NCBI RefSeq assembly: GCF_001940455.1
Contig: NZ_MKQR01000006.1
Span: forward strand, 62,001-126,000
Length of the DNA: 64,000 nt
Direction: 5' to 3'
From: Actinokineospora bangkokensis
Lineage (GTDB): Bacteria > Actinomycetota > Actinomycetes > Mycobacteriales > Pseudonocardiaceae
Shown piece after piece: positions 61,174 through 64,000 of the stretch. The notes under the pieces were generated by a model. The model was given only the letters and a program-made list of their open reading frames with translations. It was not told the DNA's origin and did no database searches. The position numbers and the translations under genes are program-made. Every line of letters begins with the position of its first letter. Positions within the stretch are counted from its first letter, which is position 1.

Positions 61174-61803
61174 GTGCCCGACAGACTCATGCTCAACATC
61201 TTCGCCCGCGCCTCCGTCTCGCGCGTCACCGACCCGATCGGCGCCGCCCTGGTGCGCCTCGGCCTGACCCCCAACGCCATGACCCTGTTCGGCACGGCGG
61301 CCACCATCGCGGGCGCGCTGTGGCTGTTCCCCACCGGGCACCTGCTCGCGGGCACCTTCGTGGTGTGGGGCTTCGCCATGTTCGACCTGCTCGACGGGTC
61401 CATGGCGCGCGCGCTCGGCGGCGGGACGAAGTTCGGCGCCGTGCTCGACGCCAGCTGCGACCGGCTCGCCGACGGGGCGCTGTTCAGCGCCATCGTCTGG
61501 TACCTCCTCGTCGAGACCGACCACCCGGTGCTGGCCGTCGCCGCGCTCATCAACCTGGTCCTGGCGCAGGTCGTGTCCTACATCAAGGCCCGCGCCGAGG
61601 CGTCCGGGTTCACCTCGGCCGACGGCGGCCTCGTCGAGCGCGCCGAGCGGCTGATCATCACCCTCGTCGGCACCGGCCTCACCGGCCTGGGCGTGCCGTA
61701 CGCGCTGGACGTGGCGCTGTGGCTGTGCGCGGCCGGGTCCGTGGTCACCGTGGTCCAGCGCGTGCTCGCGGTGCGCCGCGAGGCGCTGGGGACCGCGGCG
61801 TGA
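61174..61803 (+). CDS. pgsA: Phosphatidylinositol phosphate synthase (CDP-alcohol phosphatidyltransferase)
   Basis: The 209-residue membrane enzyme has the CDP-alcohol phosphotransferase motif spread over DLLDGSMAR, FGAVLD and CDR (about residues 72-98), matching D-x2-DG-x2-AR-x8-G-x3-D-x3-D. About six membrane helices are visible. With the following PIM acyltransferase and mannosyltransferase genes it corresponds to PgsA1 of mycobacteria, which makes phosphatidylinositol phosphate. GTG at 61174 or ATG at 61189 could start; the longer form is given. Its stop overlaps the next gene (GTGA). Confidence 0.92.
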   Translation: MPDRLMLNIFARASVSRVTDPIGAALVRLGLTPNAMTLFGTAATIAGALWLFPTGHLLAGTFVVWGFAMFDLLDGSMARALGGGTKFGAVLDASCDRLADGALFSAIVWYLLVETDHPVLAVAALINLVLAQVVSYIKARAEASGFTSADGGLVERAERLIITLVGTGLTGLGVPYALDVALWLCAAGSVVTVVQRVLAVRREALGTAA

Positions 61804-62681
61804 GCGGGCTGGCGGCGGCCGCCTACGGGCTGGGGTGGCGCCTGGTGCGGCTGCTGCCCGAGGGCGCGGCCAGGGCGCTGTTCACCGCGGGCGCGGACTG
61901 GGCGGCCCGGCGCCGGGGCCCCGGGGCCGAGCGGCTGCGGCGCAACCTGGCCAGGGTCGTCCCGCAGGCCGGGCCGCAGGAGCTCGACGAGCTGGTGCGC
62001 CAGGGCCTGCGCTCCTACGCCCGGTACTGGATGGAGGCCTTCCGGCTGCCCGCGATCGACCACGGCGAGATCGCCGACCGGCTGCGCATCACCGGCGAGG
62101 AGTACATCGCCGCCGGGCTGGCCGAGGGCAACGGCGTGGTGCTCGCGCTGACCCACTCGGGCAACTGGGACGCCGCGGGCGTGTGGCTGGTGCGCGAGCA
62201 CGGCTCGTTCACCACCGTCGTCGAGCGGCTGCGGCCCGAGGCGCTGTTCGACCGGTTCGTGCGCTTCCGCGAGTCGCTGGGCTACGACATCGTGCCCGCC
62301 TCCGGCGGCGACCGGATGGCCTCGGTGGTGCTGGCCGAGCGGCTGCGCGAGAACAAGGTCGTCTGCCTGGTCAGCGACCGGGAGCTGGGCACCGGCGGGG
62401 TGCCGGTCACCTTCTTCGGCGAGCAGGCCAAGCTGCCCGGCGGCGCCGCCTACCTGGCCGCGCGCACCGGGGCGCGGCTGCTGCCCGCCGCGCTGTGGTT
62501 CACCGAGGACGGCTGGGCGGCGCGGGTGCACCCGCCGATCCCGGTCGGCGGCGTGCGCGGCATCGCCGCGGCCACCCAGGCCCTCGCCGACGTCTTCGCC
62601 GCCGACATCGCCGCCCACCCGGCCGACTGGCACATGCTGCAACCGGTGTGGACCGCCGACCGGGAGGGGGGCGGCGGGTGA
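61800..62681 (+). CDS. patA: Phosphatidylinositol mannoside acyltransferase
   Basis: The 293-residue membrane-associated acyltransferase is of the LpxL/HtrB family. The catalytic HxxxxD motif is HSGNWD near residue 121, followed by the VERLRPEALFDRF substrate block. In mycolata this enzyme (Rv2611c/PatA type) adds palmitoyl to the 2-mannose of PIM1 or PIM2. GTGA overlaps on both sides couple it to pgsA and pimA. Confidence 0.92.
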   Translation: MSGLAAAAYGLGWRLVRLLPEGAARALFTAGADWAARRRGPGAERLRRNLARVVPQAGPQELDELVRQGLRSYARYWMEAFRLPAIDHGEIADRLRITGEEYIAAGLAEGNGVVLALTHSGNWDAAGVWLVREHGSFTTVVERLRPEALFDRFVRFRESLGYDIVPASGGDRMASVVLAERLRENKVVCLVSDRELGTGGVPVTFFGEQAKLPGGAAYLAARTGARLLPAALWFTEDGWAARVHPPIPVGGVRGIAAATQALADVFAADIAAHPADWHMLQPVWTADREGGGG

Positions 62682-63802
62682 GGGTCGGGATCGTCTGCCC
62701 CTACTCGTTCGACGTGCCGGGCGGGGTGCAGGCGCACGTGCTCGACCTCGCCAGGACCCTGCACGGCCTCGGCCACGACGTCGACGTGCTGGCCCCGGCC
62801 GACGAGGACACCCCGCTGCCGGACTTCGTGCACCCGGCCGGGCGGGCGGTGGCGATCCCCTACAACGGCTCGGTGGCGCGGCTGTCGTTCGGCCCGGTGT
62901 CCTTCGCCAGGGTGCGCCGCTGGATCCGCGACCACGACTTCGACGTGCTGCACCTGCACGAGCCCACCGCGCCCAGCCTGTCGATGCTCGCGCTGATGCT
63001 GGCCGACGGCCCCATCGTGGCCACCTTCCACACCTCCACCCCGCGCTCGCGCACGCTCAGCGCCTTCCAGGGCGTGCTCCAGCCGTTCCTGGAGAAGATC
63101 ACCGCCAGGATCGCGGTGTCCGCGCTGGCCCGCCGCGTGCAGGTCGAGCACCTCGGCGGCGACGCGGTGGAGATCCCCAACGGCGTCGACGTCGGCTTCT
63201 TCCGCGACGCCGAGCCGCTGCCCGGCTACCCCCGCCCCGGCGGCACGATCGGCTTCGTCGGCCGCTTCGACGAACCGCGCAAGGGCATGCCCGTGCTGCT
63301 GGAGGCGCTGCGCCACCTCGACGACCTGCCCGAGGCCCGGCTGCTGGTGGTCGGCCGCGGCGACGAGGACGACCTGCGCCGGGCCGCCGGCCCCTGGGGC
63401 GACCGCATCGACCTGCTCGGCCAGGTCGACGACCCGACCAAGGCCAGGGCGCTGCGCAGCGTGGACGCCTACTGCGCGCCCAACACCGGCGGCGAGAGCT
63501 TCGGCATCATCCTCACCGAGGCCCTGTCGGCGGGCACCGCCGTGGTCAGCAGCGACCTCGACGCGTTCCGCCGCGTCCTGCTCGACGGCCGCGCGGGCGT
63601 GCTCACCGCCACCGGTGACCCGGTCTCGCTGGCCGCGGGCCTGCGCACGGCGCTGACCGACCCGGTGCGGCGCGCCGAGCTGGTGGCGTGCGGCACCGAG
63701 CGGGTGCGCGCCTACGACTGGTCCGTGGTCGCCGCCCAGGTGCTGCGCGTCTACGAGCAGGCCGTGGCCGCCGACCCGCGCGGCGTGGGGGAGATCGGGT
63801 GA
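62678..63802 (+). CDS. pimA: Phosphatidylinositol alpha-mannosyltransferase
   Basis: The 374-residue GT4 glycosyltransferase has the N-terminal GGVQAHVLDLA donor/acceptor loop (about residue 16), GFVGRFDEPRKGM opening the second Rossmann domain (near 190), and the E-x7-E signature within ESFGIILTE near residue 275. It transfers the first mannose from GDP-mannose to phosphatidylinositol at the cytoplasmic membrane face. The GTG start overlaps the acyltransferase stop, and its stop overlaps the next start, continuing the operon. Confidence 0.94.
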   Translation: MRVGIVCPYSFDVPGGVQAHVLDLARTLHGLGHDVDVLAPADEDTPLPDFVHPAGRAVAIPYNGSVARLSFGPVSFARVRRWIRDHDFDVLHLHEPTAPSLSMLALMLADGPIVATFHTSTPRSRTLSAFQGVLQPFLEKITARIAVSALARRVQVEHLGGDAVEIPNGVDVGFFRDAEPLPGYPRPGGTIGFVGRFDEPRKGMPVLLEALRHLDDLPEARLLVVGRGDEDDLRRAAGPWGDRIDLLGQVDDPTKARALRSVDAYCAPNTGGESFGIILTEALSAGTAVVSSDLDAFRRVLLDGRAGVLTATGDPVSLAAGLRTALTDPVRRAELVACGTERVRAYDWSVVAAQVLRVYEQAVAADPRGVGEIG

Positions 63803-64000
63803 CCGGCGCGTGGCTGCTGGTCGGCGGCCTGGTGCTGCTGGTGGTGCTGGGCTCCTACCTGCTCGGCACGGCCAACCGGCTCGACCGGCTGCACGTGCGC
63901 ACCGACGCCGCCTGGGCCGCCCTGGACGCCGCCCTGGCCCGCCGCGCGGTGGTCGCCAGGGCGGTCTCCGGCTGCCTGGCGCCCGACCCCGCCGACCAGC
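63799..64000 (+). CDS. Membrane-anchored protein, truncated by window end
   Basis: The GTG start overlaps the pimA stop (GTGA). The visible 67 residues are one N-terminal membrane helix (WLLVGGLVLLVVLGSYLLG) followed by a helical region beginning TANRLDRLHVRTDAAW. The position matches the gene after pimA in mycobacteria (Rv2609c), a membrane protein with a NUDIX domain. The NUDIX part, if present, would lie beyond the window. A LemA-like helical protein is an alternative. Confidence 0.75.
   Translation, partial: MTGAWLLVGGLVLLVVLGSYLLGTANRLDRLHVRTDAAWAALDAALARRAVVARAVSGCLAPDPADQ

Overview
The window is very GC-rich actinobacterial DNA with many GTG starts, 4-bp start/stop overlaps and almost no TTA codons. 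The right end carries the order thrS - HIT - pgsA - patA - pimA, which is the conserved phosphatidylinositol mannoside locus of mycolata and Pseudonocardiales. A Pseudonocardiales-type actinomycete (Actinokineospora / Saccharothrix / Actinosynnema-like) is my best guess. That is an inference from gene content; no rRNA or other marker is present.

Positions 1 to about 33.1 kb hold most of a hybrid NRPS / trans-AT PKS cluster, cut at the left edge. Read together, the parts give a coherent starter pathway. A free-standing adenylation-carrier didomain with a threonine-like specificity code (19796-21589) sits directly before a SyrB2-like non-heme iron halogenase with the His-X-Ala motif (21591-22607), so the predicted first intermediate is 4-chloro-threonyl-S-PCP. 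An alpha/beta-hydrolase-fold protein with a cysteine in the nucleophile elbow (1458-2606) looks like the CmaE/SyrC aminoacyl shuttles. It could move the residue to the orphan N-terminal carrier domain of the NRPS (10024-16440), whose order is PCP-Cy-Cy-A(Cys)-PCP-Ox-KS and which would build a thiazole. The terminal KS lacks the first catalytic His, so it is predicted not to elongate. A trans-acting AT-ER (16534-18786) and a beta-branching set (HMG synthase, two free ACPs and a KS with Cys replaced by Ser) complete the picture. The architecture recalls the leinamycin / largimycin family. The PKS modules and enoyl-CoA hydratases expected for such a pathway are not in the window. Tailoring and transport genes include a P450, an aminotransferase, a flavoprotein, a methyltransferase, a B12-radical SAM enzyme, an ABC exporter and a peptide-type ABC importer. 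Embedded in the same operon is a 29-residue RiPP-precursor-like peptide, followed by a hairpin and a PqqD-like/M50 membrane peptidase.

From 33.1 to 39.3 kb lie an antiporter, a PGM1-like ATP-grasp ligase, and an EamA transporter / nitronate monooxygenase operon divergent from a LysR gene. From 39.2 to 47.5 kb a minus-strand run of nine genes looks like a second, uncharacterised pathway: FeeM/LuxI-like N-acyltransferase, flavin halogenase-like protein, CMD protein, ferritin-like diiron protein, heme-oxygenase-like diiron oxidase, AMP-ligase, two alpha/beta-hydrolase proteins (one without its catalytic residues) and a methyltransferase.

From 48 kb onward come general genes: a lone HsdS-like protein, a PPOX protein, a LexA-type repressor, AzlC/AzlD, a RutE-type nitroreductase, an LVIVD-repeat secreted protein and a DUF305 lipoprotein. 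A degraded XRE-regulator remnant follows. A polymorphic toxin with a DddA-like (SCP1.201) deaminase domain is paired with an Imm1-like immunity protein; the toxin has an apparent frameshift at a G run just before its end. The housekeeping thrS-to-pimA block, interrupted by a yceI/marR divergent pair, finishes the window. Two 148-bp palindromic elements, plus partial copies, are scattered across the region.
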